The notes: generated by a model not told the origin, from the letters alone. A stretch of DNA of 64,000 nt from Paenibacillus sambharensis (GCF_003233845.1 NZ_QKRB01000055.1:186001-250000), one strand, 5' to 3'; positions 48,356 to 57,470 are shown, counted from the stretch's first letter. A program made the numbers and translations.

Positions 48356-50575
48356 TCATCCAACAAGCTCCCTGGCTGCCCTCATCCGGGTTGCAGCACG
48401 TTCAGCCTCTTCACGGGATGACTCAGCGGCACTATATTTGGCCCTCTCGAACAAGGCCAGTATTTCACCGAGCTCACCGGCGAGCGAGCTTCTCTCCCGC
48501 GACCATCTGGCGAAGGACTCGCGCAGCGTCTCGTTATCACTGCGGTCAAGACCATGCTTGCGGCAGTAGCGGAGGAACCTCTCCATCTCGTAAACAATCA
48601 GCTGGTTCCCGGACAACGAGCGTACCCGGAACTGGTACAGCATGGCGGCAGCCTTGTGTCTGCCGAAGAAAGCCGCACAGCCTAATACAAGCGCCGCTCC
48701 AATCAGACCCCAGACGAGCGGAATTCCGCCGCCTTCTGTCTCTGTCTCCGCAGGAGCGACTGGTTCTGTCTCCTCAGGCTGCGTAATTTCTTCGGTGTCC
48801 GGCGCATCAGCGGGCAGACTGTATGGATAAGTAAAGCCTGCGGTCGGTTCAAACGGGACCCAGCCGTAACCTTCAAAGTAGACTTCAACCCAGGAATGCG
48901 CATCCGCATTCCTGACCGTATACGTCCCGCTGCCGCTCGGATTGTACTCCTGTGCGTATTCGGGGATGCCTGAGTAAAATTCTACCGGCATTGACCCTGG
49001 CGAGTAACCCTTGACCCACCTTGCCGGTATCCCGAGCGAGCGGGTCATGACAGCAAGTGCCGTAGAATAATAGTCACAGTATCCTTCTTTCACCTCGAAG
49101 AGGAATGCGTCCACAAAATCTTCACTTGTTCTGAGACTGGTATCCGGTGTGTTCGTGTACGGGAAATTGCCCTTTAGATAGCTTTCAAGCAGCTTGACCC
49201 GGTCATAATCATTATCCGCTTCGGCCGTAATCTCAAGCGCCAGCTCTTCAACCCTGCCAGGGATGCGCGGCAGCTGGGTATACTCTGACAGCAGGTTAAG
49301 ATTTCGGACCTGCCCAGCTTTTTGGAGCTTCTCCTCATCCAGCACCGGCACCTCGGAGACCAGGCTGTAGGTATCCGGGTATGGCGTCCTGTCCGAACGC
49401 GGCCATCTGAGCTCGCCAGACTGGCTGAACCAGGCAAGCGAGTATGGAACACTGCCGTCCTCCCCGTCTATGGAACGAATCGAACGGACGGTTGCCGCTC
49501 CGAACAAGACCGGGAACCAATCCTCTCGAATCATGGTTACCGTCTGGGTAATCTCCTCGGTCTCCACCTTCAGGTTATCCAGCTGCGAAGGCAGCACTTC
49601 CTCTATTTCCAGTCCCGAAACGGCATGCTCATTGTTTTCCGCACTGCTTTCTTCCCACCCGGAGCCTGTATAATAGTTCTTCGATTCCCCGCGCCAGTAG
49701 CTTCGCTTCGTCGTCGTTACCGTCATGACTTCCGAATAATCAAATTCAAATCCCCCGCCAAGCTCGCCGTCCTCCCGGCTGTAGCCTGATCTGGTATCCT
49801 GGTTCCGCTGCACTGGCATCCTGGCGTCCAGCTTCTCACCGACGAACGAAGGCACCGCTTTCCCCCTCGACTCCATCCAAACAGTATAAGGGTCCTTCAG
49901 AATCGGCTGGATATTCGGCACAAATAAGCCAGAAGCCATTACGAGACCCAGCACAAATACGACCGAAACGATAAAGGTCAGCGGATACTCAAGCATATGC
50001 CGCCAGGATTCGGGATGCTTCTGCTGAAAACGGCTGTAATGCTCGGCCACAAACCAGGCCAGCCCCACGAAGATCGACCATGCAATCTCGTCCCACAGAT
50101 AAATTGGTGTAAAGGAGTCTAGGACAGCCAGCGACAGCATGCAGGCGCCCACAAAGATCGTCACCTGCAGCCGGGTACGCGTAAACGCGCCGGCGAACAA
50201 GAACAATGCCAGGACAGGGACCGATATCCAGATGAACGGATCCAGCTGTCCGAATACATAGGTGAACCAGTAGCGCCATGCCTCCATGCCGTCACCTGCG
50301 GCAGGCATAGGCTGCCAGTGGAAGTCACTGTACCGGATATTTAAATAAAGCATAACGGCAATATGAAGAGGCAGCCTCAACCATCTAGGCCCCGGAATAA
50401 GCCACTCGATGATAACACCCGCGATCAGGATGCCGTGAACAATTGCATAGGTTTCATCCCACCAGTACTGCTCAAGGCTGTCGAACCACTGCCAAAGCAG
50501 AATAGCAGCAAACAAGTGCGCTAGCTTGCCGTATCCGTCCCGGAACAATGCCGACAATCGTAAAGCACGCATCAT
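48356..50575 (-). CDS. Membrane transglutaminase-like protein (TgpA/YebA type)
   Basis: A 739-aa protein. Residues 1-200 contain about six membrane helices. A long extracellular region holds a transglutaminase-like domain with the catalytic triad motifs EGYCDYYSTALAVMTRSLGI (Cys) and NADAHSWVEVYFEGYGWVPF (His), then EPTAGF (acidic residue). A last membrane segment (VWGLIGAALVLGCAAFF) and a cytoplasmic DUF4129-like tail follow. The ATG at 50575 follows AAGGAGG and overlaps the DUF58 stop. It forms a unit with DUF58 and MoxR genes, a widely conserved trio of unknown exact substrate. Confidence 0.88.
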   Translation of the reverse strand: MMRALRLSALFRDGYGKLAHLFAAILLWQWFDSLEQYWWDETYAIVHGILIAGVIIEWLIPGPRWLRLPLHIAVMLYLNIRYSDFHWQPMPAAGDGMEAWRYWFTYVFGQLDPFIWISVPVLALFLFAGAFTRTRLQVTIFVGACMLSLAVLDSFTPIYLWDEIAWSIFVGLAWFVAEHYSRFQQKHPESWRHMLEYPLTFIVSVVFVLGLVMASGLFVPNIQPILKDPYTVWMESRGKAVPSFVGEKLDARMPVQRNQDTRSGYSREDGELGGGFEFDYSEVMTVTTTKRSYWRGESKNYYTGSGWEESSAENNEHAVSGLEIEEVLPSQLDNLKVETEEITQTVTMIREDWFPVLFGAATVRSIRSIDGEDGSVPYSLAWFSQSGELRWPRSDRTPYPDTYSLVSEVPVLDEEKLQKAGQVRNLNLLSEYTQLPRIPGRVEELALEITAEADNDYDRVKLLESYLKGNFPYTNTPDTSLRTSEDFVDAFLFEVKEGYCDYYSTALAVMTRSLGIPARWVKGYSPGSMPVEFYSGIPEYAQEYNPSGSGTYTVRNADAHSWVEVYFEGYGWVPFEPTAGFTYPYSLPADAPDTEEITQPEETEPVAPAETETEGGGIPLVWGLIGAALVLGCAAFFGRHKAAAMLYQFRVRSLSGNQLIVYEMERFLRYCRKHGLDRSDNETLRESFARWSRERSSLAGELGEILALFERAKYSAAESSREEAERAATRMRAARELVG

Positions 50576-51810
50576 ACCGCACCTCCTTCCAGAACAGCCG
50601 GGAGCTCCTGCAGCTGACGGATCTGATAGACCGGCCAGCCCCTGAGACGAAGCATCTGCTGCCACTCCTGCTGTCCCCTGCGGCTAACCGGGTCAGAGCC
50701 CCGGACATGAAGCATCACGGGTGTCATGCCCGTTCGGTCAAGCCACTGCATGGAGCGAATGGCTTCCTCGCCCTCTTGCGGGGTCACGAGTATAACGGAT
50801 GAGCCGGACGGCAGCATGGCCGAAGCTTCACGGAGCGAGCGGTACAACCCCGCCTGACCGTCAGCCTGTACGATAACGAGATGATTCATGATCGCCTTGC
50901 GCTGATCGGTATTCGAACGCGGCTGATAACCATCAGCCGTCGCGCCAAGTGATACCAGCCCCATCGCGGTCTCGCGCCGCATACCGTACTCAAACAGCGA
51001 AGCCGCAGCCGATACCGCTAATTCAAACTGCTCCGCGCTGTTGTAAGCAGCTGCACAGCGATCGAGCACCACGACGGTGCGCGGTACCGATTCCCGCTCA
51101 AACTCCTTCGACTTCCATTCGCCTGTCTTTGCTGTAGCATTCCAGTGAACACGGGATAACCGGTCTCCGTAGTGATAGTCCCTCACTCCGTTCAGCTGCG
51201 TCGTTTCCTTCGCCGACCGGCTGACAGCAGCGTTGGCGTATGGTCCTCTAAGACCATAGCGCAGCAAGGACCAGTTCCGGATAGGGACGGTCTGGGGCAG
51301 CACGGTAAACGACAGCTCCGATTGGAAAGTCCCTTTATGCTCGAACAAGCCGAATATATCGCGCGTCACACATTCGGAGCTGGTAAAGGTATACCGTCCC
51401 CGCTGCAGCGGCGGTGTGGAGTAACGGACAGTCCCCATCCGCTTCATATCCGGGACAAAGGAAGATTCAAACTGCATGCTCTGGCCGTTCTGGCGCTGCA
51501 GTCTGTCATGCACAAGCACATAAGGGATCGGCCAGAAGCCCGGAATCCGGACAGCAAGCTTCACGTCCAGCCTGGTGCCCGAGGTGAGCACATTGTCGTT
51601 TGAGCCGCCAACCCCGCTGATCGAGCGGCTTCCCTTCACATGGGCTATGCCGCTGTATCTGCCAAGCACCAAATATAGAATGAGAACATTAACCATGCAA
51701 AAAATCATGAACGATGACTTGCCGCCCTGAAACAATAGATACAGCGAACAGCATACGTAGATAAGGGCCGTCAGGCGCCACCTCATCACCATGGTTCTGG
51801 CGGTGTCCAT
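50572..51810 (-). CDS. DUF58 domain-containing protein (YeaD-like)
   Basis: A 412-aa protein with two N-terminal membrane segments (LIYVCCSLYLLFQGGKSSF, then FCMVNVLILYLVLG) and the DUF58 signature YHYGDRLSRVHWNATAKTGE, followed by a von Willebrand A-like fold (RTVVVLDRCAAAYN). DUF58 proteins work with MoxR AAA ATPases, probably in assembling or activating partner proteins at the membrane. GGAG sits 8 nt before the ATG. It overlaps the transglutaminase gene and is 2 bp from moxR. Confidence 0.88.
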   Translation of the reverse strand: MDTARTMVMRWRLTALIYVCCSLYLLFQGGKSSFMIFCMVNVLILYLVLGRYSGIAHVKGSRSISGVGGSNDNVLTSGTRLDVKLAVRIPGFWPIPYVLVHDRLQRQNGQSMQFESSFVPDMKRMGTVRYSTPPLQRGRYTFTSSECVTRDIFGLFEHKGTFQSELSFTVLPQTVPIRNWSLLRYGLRGPYANAAVSRSAKETTQLNGVRDYHYGDRLSRVHWNATAKTGEWKSKEFERESVPRTVVVLDRCAAAYNSAEQFELAVSAAASLFEYGMRRETAMGLVSLGATADGYQPRSNTDQRKAIMNHLVIVQADGQAGLYRSLREASAMLPSGSSVILVTPQEGEEAIRSMQWLDRTGMTPVMLHVRGSDPVSRRGQQEWQQMLRLRGWPVYQIRQLQELPAVLEGGAV

Positions 51811-51812
51811 CC

Positions 51813-52769
51813 TTAACGCTCCAGCCGGACCGGTACGGTGGTCTGTTCAATTACTTGTCTAATGACATCCTCCTGGGTAACCCCGTTCATCCGGGCCTCC
51901 GTATGAAGAATGATCCGGTGACCCAGCACATGCCCAGCAAGCTCCTTCACGTCATCGGGAATTACATAGTCGCGCTGCTTGATAAATGCATGCGCCCTCA
52001 CAGCCGCCATCAGCGAGATTGCGGCACGCGGGCTGGCGCCAAGATGTACACCCGGGTGTTCTCTCGTACCGCGAACCACACGCACCAGGTAGTCTCCAAC
52101 CGCCTCATCCACATGAACACGCCTTACCTGTTCCTGGATGTGAACAATATCTGCCATAGAAGCGACCTGCGAGGCTTTGGCGGAAGCCTGATCCGCATAG
52201 CTGTTCATAATCATGCGGTGCTCGGTCTGCTCATCCGGATAACCAAGCGTCAGCTTCATCATGAATCTGTCCATCTGGGCCTCGGGCAGCATGTAGGTGC
52301 CCTCAAACTCAATCGGGTTCTGAGTGGCAATCAGGACGAACGGCTGCGGCAGCGGATGAGACGCGCCATCTACGGTAACATGACGTTCTTCCATTGCCTC
52401 AAGCAAAGCGGACTGCGTCTTAGTCGTTGCCCGGTTGATTTCGTCAGCGAGCAGAATGTTCGCCATAACCGGACCTGGCCGGAACACGAAGGTCTCTTCC
52501 TTCGGATGATAAATCGATACACCCGTAATATCGGTAGGGAGCAGATCGGGATTGCACTGAATACGCCGGAACTGGCCCCCCACGGCATTGGCAAGCGCTT
52601 TAACCAGCTGGGTCTTGCCCGTTCCGGGCACATCCTCCAGCAAAATATGCCCGCCGGCCAGCAAGGCGGTCAGCAGGCGTTCTATTTCTTCGGATTTTCC
52701 GAGGATACACTGTTCAAGACTGTCTTGAATTTGTTTACAGATCTGCATGTCACTGGTGCGTACGTCCAT
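51813..52769 (-). CDS. MoxR-family AAA+ ATPase
   Basis: A 318-aa AAA+ ATPase. Walker A is EDVPGTGKTQLVKALA (residues 46-61), Walker B ANILLADEINRATTK, sensor 1 VLIATQNPIEFEGTY, and the MoxR C-terminal lid has HLGASPRAAISLMAAVRAHA. MoxR ATPases act as chaperones that activate metal- or vWA-containing partners, here likely the DUF58 protein. GGGAGG precedes the ATG. Confidence 0.93.
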   Translation of the reverse strand: MDVRTSDMQICKQIQDSLEQCILGKSEEIERLLTALLAGGHILLEDVPGTGKTQLVKALANAVGGQFRRIQCNPDLLPTDITGVSIYHPKEETFVFRPGPVMANILLADEINRATTKTQSALLEAMEERHVTVDGASHPLPQPFVLIATQNPIEFEGTYMLPEAQMDRFMMKLTLGYPDEQTEHRMIMNSYADQASAKASQVASMADIVHIQEQVRRVHVDEAVGDYLVRVVRGTREHPGVHLGASPRAAISLMAAVRAHAFIKQRDYVIPDDVKELAGHVLGHRIILHTEARMNGVTQEDVIRQVIEQTTVPVRLER

Positions 52770-52913
52770 CGCTCAACCTCCCGGTAATATATAGATCGTT
52801 CATGGCGAGAATATAGTCAGCCTCTGTCCGAATCTCTTAACCGAAGCAGGGACAAACTGCCATTCTATTATATTTTACAGGAATCGAGGAGCACTGTACA
52901 ATTAAACATCCTC

Positions 52914-52950
52914 TAAAAAAAACTGGAGGATCACACAGGATCCTCCAGTT
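52914..52950 (-). terminator. Rho-independent terminator after spoVAE
   Basis: A perfect 12-bp stem AACTGGAGGATC/GATCCTCCAGTT with a 6-nt loop and eight Ts on the minus strand. Its first bases overlap the spoVAE stop codon. Confidence 0.9.
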
Positions 52951-53299
52951 ACCCCTTCGGCCGCACAACGAGTGCCGCCAGGAATGAAAATATGATGGCG
53001 GATGAAATACCCGCGCTTGTCAGCTTGAACATGCCCGTAATAACGCCTACCGGCCCGATCGCATGCAGCTCGGTCAATGCCCCGTGTACGAGTGCGTTGC
53101 CGAAGCTTGTGATCGGAATGGTTGCTCCAGCACCGGCGAATTTGATCAGCGGCTCATACAGATTAAAGCCATCCAGTATTGCCCCGATCACAACAAGCGT
53201 TGACATCGTATGCGCCGGTGTAAGCTTCACCACATCAAACATCAGCTGACCGATTACGCAGATTCCTCCCCCGACAAGAAACGCCCAGAGAAACTGCAT
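52949..53299 (-). CDS. spoVAE: Stage V sporulation protein AE (SpoVAE)
   Basis: SpoVAE is a small inner-membrane protein of the SpoVA channel. This channel moves Ca-dipicolinate into the forespore and releases it at germination. The 116-aa sequence has about four hydrophobic helices and the family motif FNLYEPLIKFAGAGATIPIT followed by SFGNALVHGA. It corresponds to SpoVAEB of B. subtilis. GGGGGAATAAG precedes the ATG. Last gene of spoVAC-AD-AE. Confidence 0.94.
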   Translation of the reverse strand: MQFLWAFLVGGGICVIGQLMFDVVKLTPAHTMSTLVVIGAILDGFNLYEPLIKFAGAGATIPITSFGNALVHGALTELHAIGPVGVITGMFKLTSAGISSAIIFSFLAALVVRPKG

Positions 53300-53301
53300 T
53301 C

Positions 53302-54312
53302 TTATTCCCCCTTCTCAATGGCGACAGCGTGAGCGATGCACGGAATGGTCTCCCCCTGTTGAAAGGACAAGGGCGACAGCAGGGCGCCGGTAGCCACAAC
53401 CAGCACGCGGTTAAGTTCACCATTCTGGATCCGCTTGAGCAGATGGCCGTATGTGACGACAGCCGAGCAGCCGCAGCCGCTTCCTCCCGCTTGCACCCCC
53501 TGCTTCTCCAGGTCGTAGATCATCAGCCCGCAGTCGTTAAAGACTGTATCGTCCATCGGAACCTCGTTGCGCTGCAGCAGATCCTTCGCAATCTGGTGCC
53601 CGACCCGGGCCAGGTCCCCGGTGACAATCAGGTCGTAATCACCGGGAACGCGCCCGGTGTCATTGAAATGTGTCTGAATCGTATCAACGGCAGCCGGTGC
53701 CATTGCCGCCCCCATGTTAAACGGATCGGCAATGCCCAGATCGACGATCTTGCCGACTGTCGCACAGGTAACGACAGGACCGTCGCCTTCGGCTGCAAGC
53801 ACCACTGCACCCGCGCCTGTGACGGTATATTGGGCGGTAGGCGGCTTCTGGGAACCGTATTCGGTCGGGTAGCGGAACTGCTTCTCCGCCGTACAGTTGT
53901 GGCTGCAGGTGCCCGCCAAGACACGCTGCGCCCCTCCCGAATTAACGATCATGGAAGCCAGGGCAAGCGACTCCATGGAGGTGGAGCAGGCGCCGAACAC
54001 GCCCAGGTACGGAACTCCAAGCTCCCTGGCAGTGAAGCTGTTGCTTATAATCTGGTTAAGCAGATCCCCGCCGACAAAAAACTGCAGGTCCTGCTTCTCA
54101 ATACGCGACTGCTTGACGGCAATATCAGCGGCCTGCTCCATCAGCATACGCTCCGCCTTCTCCCAGCTCTTCTGCTGCAGATCAAGCTCAGGATGGATCA
54201 GATCGAAATCCTCGGCGAGCGGCCCTTCCCCCTCATCAGGTCCGACTACGGCACCTGAACCGATGATGACAGGACGCTTGTCAAACCACCAGGTCTGCTT
54301 GCCTCTTAGCAT
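53302..54312 (-). CDS. spoVAD: Stage V sporulation protein AD (SpoVAD)
   Basis: SpoVAD is the soluble, thiolase-like DPA-binding component of the SpoVA channel. Visible are RGKQTWWFDKRPVIIGSGAV, VFGACSTSMESLALASMIV, AGTCSHNCTAEKQFRYPTEY and FNDCGLMIYDLEKQGVQAGG SGCGCSA. The ATG at 54312 after GGGAGGG gives the family start MLRGKQTW and 336 aa; an upstream ATG would add 24 residues overlapping spoVAC. 1 bp from spoVAC and 2 bp from spoVAE. Confidence 0.95.
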   Translation of the reverse strand: MLRGKQTWWFDKRPVIIGSGAVVGPDEGEGPLAEDFDLIHPELDLQQKSWEKAERMLMEQAADIAVKQSRIEKQDLQFFVGGDLLNQIISNSFTARELGVPYLGVFGACSTSMESLALASMIVNSGGAQRVLAGTCSHNCTAEKQFRYPTEYGSQKPPTAQYTVTGAGAVVLAAEGDGPVVTCATVGKIVDLGIADPFNMGAAMAPAAVDTIQTHFNDTGRVPGDYDLIVTGDLARVGHQIAKDLLQRNEVPMDDTVFNDCGLMIYDLEKQGVQAGGSGCGCSAVVTYGHLLKRIQNGELNRVLVVATGALLSPLSFQQGETIPCIAHAVAIEKGE

Positions 54313-54313
54313 T

Positions 54314-54805
54314 CTATTGCCCTCCCGTTCCGAGAATGACATGGGCAATGCCCACAAAGAATGCGGCCACCGCTCCATACACAATGACAGAACCCGCCAG
54401 CTTGAACATGTTGCCTCCTACGCCCAGCACAAGTCCCTCACTGCGATGCTCCAGCGCAGCGGAGCACATGGAGTTCGCAAAGCCCGTTACCGGCACCGCC
54501 GTCCCCGCGCCGGCCCACTGGGCCATTTTGTCGTAGACGCCCAGGCTGGTCAGCACAACCGAGATGAATATCATCGTTGCTACCGTCGGACCGCTGGCTT
54601 GTGTCGATGTCAGATGCAGCCATGCCATATATCCGTTCTGAACTGCTTGTCCGAGGACACAGATGAGTCCTCCCACCACAAACGCACGCAGGCAGTTCTT
54701 CAAAACCGAACGGCCCGGCTCGCGTGATTTGGCAAACGCCTTGTACTCCTTGGAGGACATCGTCATATTCTTGTATTTGCCTTTGTCCGCTGCTTTCCCG
54801 GCCAA
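54314..54805 (-). CDS. spoVAC: Stage V sporulation protein AC (SpoVAC)
   Basis: SpoVAC is the mechanosensitive membrane component of the SpoVA channel. The 163-aa protein has LKNCLRAFVVGGLICVLGQA, then VLTSLGVYDKMAQWAGAGTA and VPVTGFANSMCSAALEHRSE, which are family signatures, and four to five hydrophobic helices. The best start is TTG at 54805, placed 9 nt after GGAGG; ATG codons 12-14 codons downstream lack a good site. A GCATA box lies upstream but its -10 partner is poor, so a sigma-G promoter is only possible. Confidence 0.93.
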   Translation of the reverse strand: MAGKAADKGKYKNMTMSSKEYKAFAKSREPGRSVLKNCLRAFVVGGLICVLGQAVQNGYMAWLHLTSTQASGPTVATMIFISVVLTSLGVYDKMAQWAGAGTAVPVTGFANSMCSAALEHRSEGLVLGVGGNMFKLAGSVIVYGAVAAFFVGIAHVILGTGGQ

Positions 54806-54885
54806 GCCGCAGCACCTCCCTCTTTTCAAACATCCTTACGACTAACATTATTTGTTGCGGCACTGCATGTTATGCCATCCTCCAC

Positions 54886-54916
54886 AAAAAGCGGCCTTCC
54901 GTCTCTGGAAGGCCGC
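54886..54916 (-). terminator. Rho-independent terminator after the 32-aa ORF
   Basis: A 10-bp perfect stem GCGGCCTTCC/GGAAGGCCGC with a 6-nt loop followed by TTTTT on the minus strand. It lies directly after the small membrane ORF. Confidence 0.82.
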
Positions 54917-54925
54917 CTTGGTTCA

Positions 54926-55024
54926 CTATGCAGCAAGCAGCAGGATCAGGACAAGCAGCACAAAGAGCACCAGCACTGTCAGCACCCCGGCACCCGGCCG
55001 CTCGCTCCTCTCGCGGATCAGCAT
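54926..55024 (-). CDS. Small membrane peptide (32 aa), possible YjcZ-type sporulation protein
   Basis: The peptide starts MLIRERSERPGAGV and continues as an unbroken hydrophobic helix (LTVLVLFVLLVLILLLAA). It has an SD (AAGGGAG, about 10 nt before ATG), a sigma-K-like promoter upstream and a strong terminator immediately downstream. Short charged-plus-single-helix peptides of this type (YjcZ/YwhC-like) are common in spore formers. Family assignment is by architecture only. Confidence 0.62.
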   Translation of the reverse strand: MLIRERSERPGAGVLTVLVLFVLLVLILLLAA

Positions 55025-55053
55025 GGGCAATAACTCCCTTCCGGCTTCTCTGT

Positions 55054-55081
55054 TAGCATATGCTTGCATCGCTGCCCATGT
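55054..55081 (-). promoter_or_regulatory. Sigma-K-like promoter of the 32-aa ORF
   Basis: Minus strand AC, 17 bp, CATATGCTA. This fits the mother-cell consensus AC-N17-CATANNNTA. The position is about 30 bp upstream of the ORF. Confidence 0.45.
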
Positions 55082-55096
55082 CCGTGTCATTTTCGC

Positions 55097-55136
55097 ATTC
55101 AGCTGCCATTCAGCAAGTATTCAGCCCGTTCTCAGC
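55097..55136 (+). repeat. Four direct repeats at exact 11-bp spacing (response regulator box)
   Basis: ATTCAGC starts at 55097, 55108 and 55119, and TCTCAGC at 55130. The 11-bp spacing places all copies on the same DNA face. They end 9 bp before a TATAAT (55146-55151) whose -35 region (AGCCCG) is non-consensus. This is the layout expected for an OmpR-type regulator activating its own promoter. Confidence 0.7.
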
Positions 55137-55145
55137 TTCGCCGAT

Positions 55146-55151
55146 TATAAT
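55146..55151 (+). promoter_or_regulatory. -10 box of the two-component operon promoter
   Basis: Perfect TATAAT with no recognisable -35 hexamer 16-18 bp upstream, where the direct repeats lie instead. This suggests activator-dependent transcription of the response regulator/kinase operon. Confidence 0.5.
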
Positions 55152-55190
55152 ATAAGACACTAGAGAAGCATGAAGGGCAGGATGACATCG

Positions 55191-55877
55191 ATGTTGAATG
55201 GCAAAGGGATGAAGATTTTACTGGTGGACGACGAACCGCATATCCTGCAGTTTCTGGAGATTGGACTTCTCAACGAAGGATTTACGGTGCAAACGGCTCC
55301 CGACGGGCTGACCGCTGTATCGGCGGCGGATGATTTTGCCCCGCATGTCATTGTGCTTGATGTCATGATGCCGGGCATGGACGGATTTGAGGTGTGCCGG
55401 CTGTTCAAGCAGAACGGCATAGAAGCAGCCATCATCATGCTGACAGCGAAGGATGAGGTGGATGACAGGGTCAAAGGCCTTCACCAGGGGGCTGACGATT
55501 ACGTCATCAAGCCATTCAGCTTTGAGGAGCTGCTGGCCCGAATCTATGCACGCCTGCGGAACCAGTTTCCCGCCCAATTCGGCGAGGTGGCGGCAGGGCC
55601 GTTCCGGATCGATGACAGCCGCAAGGAAATCCGCTACAGGGACAGCATACTGGAGTTATCCCCTACGGAATACGAGCTGCTCAAATATTTGGTCACCAAC
55701 CACGGCATTGTGCTTAGTAAATCAAGAATTCTGGATAAAGTATGGGGGTATCAGTTTGGAGGGGAGGAAAATATCGTCGAAGTGTACATCCGTTCGCTTC
55801 GGGAAAAGCTTAAAGACCGTGAGCACCGGCTCATCCGCACCCTCCGAGGGGCAGGCTACAGGGTGGATCTGCCATGA
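55191..55877 (+). CDS. OmpR/PhoB-family response regulator
   Basis: A 228-aa DNA-binding response regulator. The receiver domain has KILLVDDEPHILQFLEIGL, the phosphoacceptor Asp57 in VIVLDVMMPGMDGFEV, the Thr in IIMLTAKDEVDDR and the conserved Lys in YVIKPFSFEELLARI. The C-terminal winged helix has LSPTEYELLKYLVTNHGIVL and VEVYIRSLREKLKD. Starts at 55170, 55182 and 55209 are also in frame; 55191 has AGG at 9 nt. Its stop overlaps the kinase ATG by 4 bp. The stimulus is unknown. Confidence 0.92.
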   Translation: MLNGKGMKILLVDDEPHILQFLEIGLLNEGFTVQTAPDGLTAVSAADDFAPHVIVLDVMMPGMDGFEVCRLFKQNGIEAAIIMLTAKDEVDDRVKGLHQGADDYVIKPFSFEELLARIYARLRNQFPAQFGEVAAGPFRIDDSRKEIRYRDSILELSPTEYELLKYLVTNHGIVLSKSRILDKVWGYQFGGEENIVEVYIRSLREKLKDREHRLIRTLRGAGYRVDLP

Positions 55878-57433
55878 AGCTGCCTCCCGCTATGCTGAAG
55901 AGATGGCCGCGGCGGCTGTCTCCCCGGTCACTGCGCTCGCAGCTGCTGATACGGTCCTTGTTCATTCTGGGCATTCTTCTGCTGCTGATCGGCTCCTTCC
56001 AGTACGTCATTATGCAGCAGTCCCTGTACCGCAGTAAAGCTGAAACGATGGATGCGCAGCTGCGCTCGCTTCCCAAGGATCTGACAGCTAAGCCTGGTTC
56101 AGCAGGCCGGTACGACGGGGACAATGGCAAGGGAGCTAAGGACCGGATCTCAGGCAAGCCGCCAGACGGAGAGGCATTACCGCCTGAGCGGGGCGGAGGA
56201 CGGCTGCTGGTCATTCCCGATATGTCGCTGGCTTCGGTCGATGCGTCAGGCAGCTACACGGAGCTGCTGGAGACTGCTGCCCTCCCGTCACCTGAGCTCG
56301 ATGTCAAACAGCTTGCCGATATACGCGCGGAGGTGGATGGCCCAGGCGGCCGTGTCCGCTATCTCGTAGCTGAGGATACGGAGGGCACCGAACAGCTGCT
56401 CGTATTCCGCAATGGGGGCGGACCCGGCGGCGGCAGCGAGCTGCTGCAGATGGGCACTCCGACAAGCTCCCTGCGTTCTGTTCTGATGCAGCAGCTGCTC
56501 ATCTTTGGCGGCCTGTCCGCCCTGGCGCTTGTGGGGGGACTCATGCTCTATGTTTCCGTCCTGCGCCGCACACTGGTTCCGCTGTCCAATATGGTCCAGA
56601 CGGTAGAGCGTACGGATGCCGGCAACTTAACTGAGCGCTTCCCCGCTACCCAGGGACAGGAAGAGATCGACCTTCTGGCCAATTCGTTCAACGGCATGCT
56701 GGAGCGGCTGCAGGCTTCCTTCGCCGCTGAGGTGGAAGCGAAGGAGCAGATGCGGCGCTTCATAGCCGATGCTTCCCACGAGCTGCGCACGCCGCTCACT
56801 TCCATCCACGGCTTCCTGGAGGTGCTGCTGCGAGGCGCCGCTGAGCGCAAGGAGCAGCTATATCCGGCGCTAAGCAGCATGCAGGGTGAATCCCGGCGGA
56901 TGAAGAAGCTCGTTGAGGATTTGCTCCTGCTGGCGAAGCTGGATCGCGCACCCGAGCTGCAGCTCAAGCCAACTTCACTGGCCGGAATGCTGCTTGATAT
57001 GGAGCCGCAGCTGAAGGTGCTCGCAGCTGCCCGCTCCCTGGAACTGAATCTGCCAGAAGAAGACCCGGTATCCGCTCTTCTGGATGCCGACAAGATCAAG
57101 CAGGTCCTGCTGAACCTGTACCATAATGCGGTGCAGCATACCGATGCAGAGACAGGCAGAATATCCGTTAAGCTTAGCCGCGAGCAAGGGATGGCTGTTC
57201 TGGAAGTTGCGGACAATGGCAGCGGAATCGATCCGGTCCATCTTCCGCATTTGTTTGAGAGGTTCTACAGGAGCGACAGCTCCAGAACACGGAAGTACGG
57301 GGGCGCAGGGCTTGGGCTGGCTATTAGCAAATCCATCACAGAAGCGCATGGCGGCGGCATCGAAGCAGCCAGCAGTCCGGGCGCTGGCAGCACGTTCACC
57401 GTACGCCTCCCGATTCACGACAGATCCGAGTGA
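55874..57433 (+). CDS. Membrane sensor histidine kinase
   Basis: A 519-aa kinase. TM1 is at 25-45, an extracellular sensor region of about 160 residues is Gly/Pro/Asp-rich, and TM2 is at 205-229. A HAMP linker (LVPLSNMVQTVERTDAGNLTE is typical) covers 230-283. HisKA follows with phospho-His302 in FIADASHELRTPLTS, and HATPase with NLYHNAVQHTD (N box), VADNGSGIDP (G1) and RKYGGAGLGLAISKS (G2). It partners the upstream regulator through an ATGA overlap. The ligand cannot be predicted. Confidence 0.92.
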   Translation: MKLPPAMLKRWPRRLSPRSLRSQLLIRSLFILGILLLLIGSFQYVIMQQSLYRSKAETMDAQLRSLPKDLTAKPGSAGRYDGDNGKGAKDRISGKPPDGEALPPERGGGRLLVIPDMSLASVDASGSYTELLETAALPSPELDVKQLADIRAEVDGPGGRVRYLVAEDTEGTEQLLVFRNGGGPGGGSELLQMGTPTSSLRSVLMQQLLIFGGLSALALVGGLMLYVSVLRRTLVPLSNMVQTVERTDAGNLTERFPATQGQEEIDLLANSFNGMLERLQASFAAEVEAKEQMRRFIADASHELRTPLTSIHGFLEVLLRGAAERKEQLYPALSSMQGESRRMKKLVEDLLLLAKLDRAPELQLKPTSLAGMLLDMEPQLKVLAAARSLELNLPEEDPVSALLDADKIKQVLLNLYHNAVQHTDAETGRISVKLSREQGMAVLEVADNGSGIDPVHLPHLFERFYRSDSSRTRKYGGAGLGLAISKSITEAHGGGIEAASSPGAGSTFTVRLPIHDRSE

Positions 57434-57470
57434 AAAAGACGGTGTTTTTGTGCTTTATGATATAAAAATG

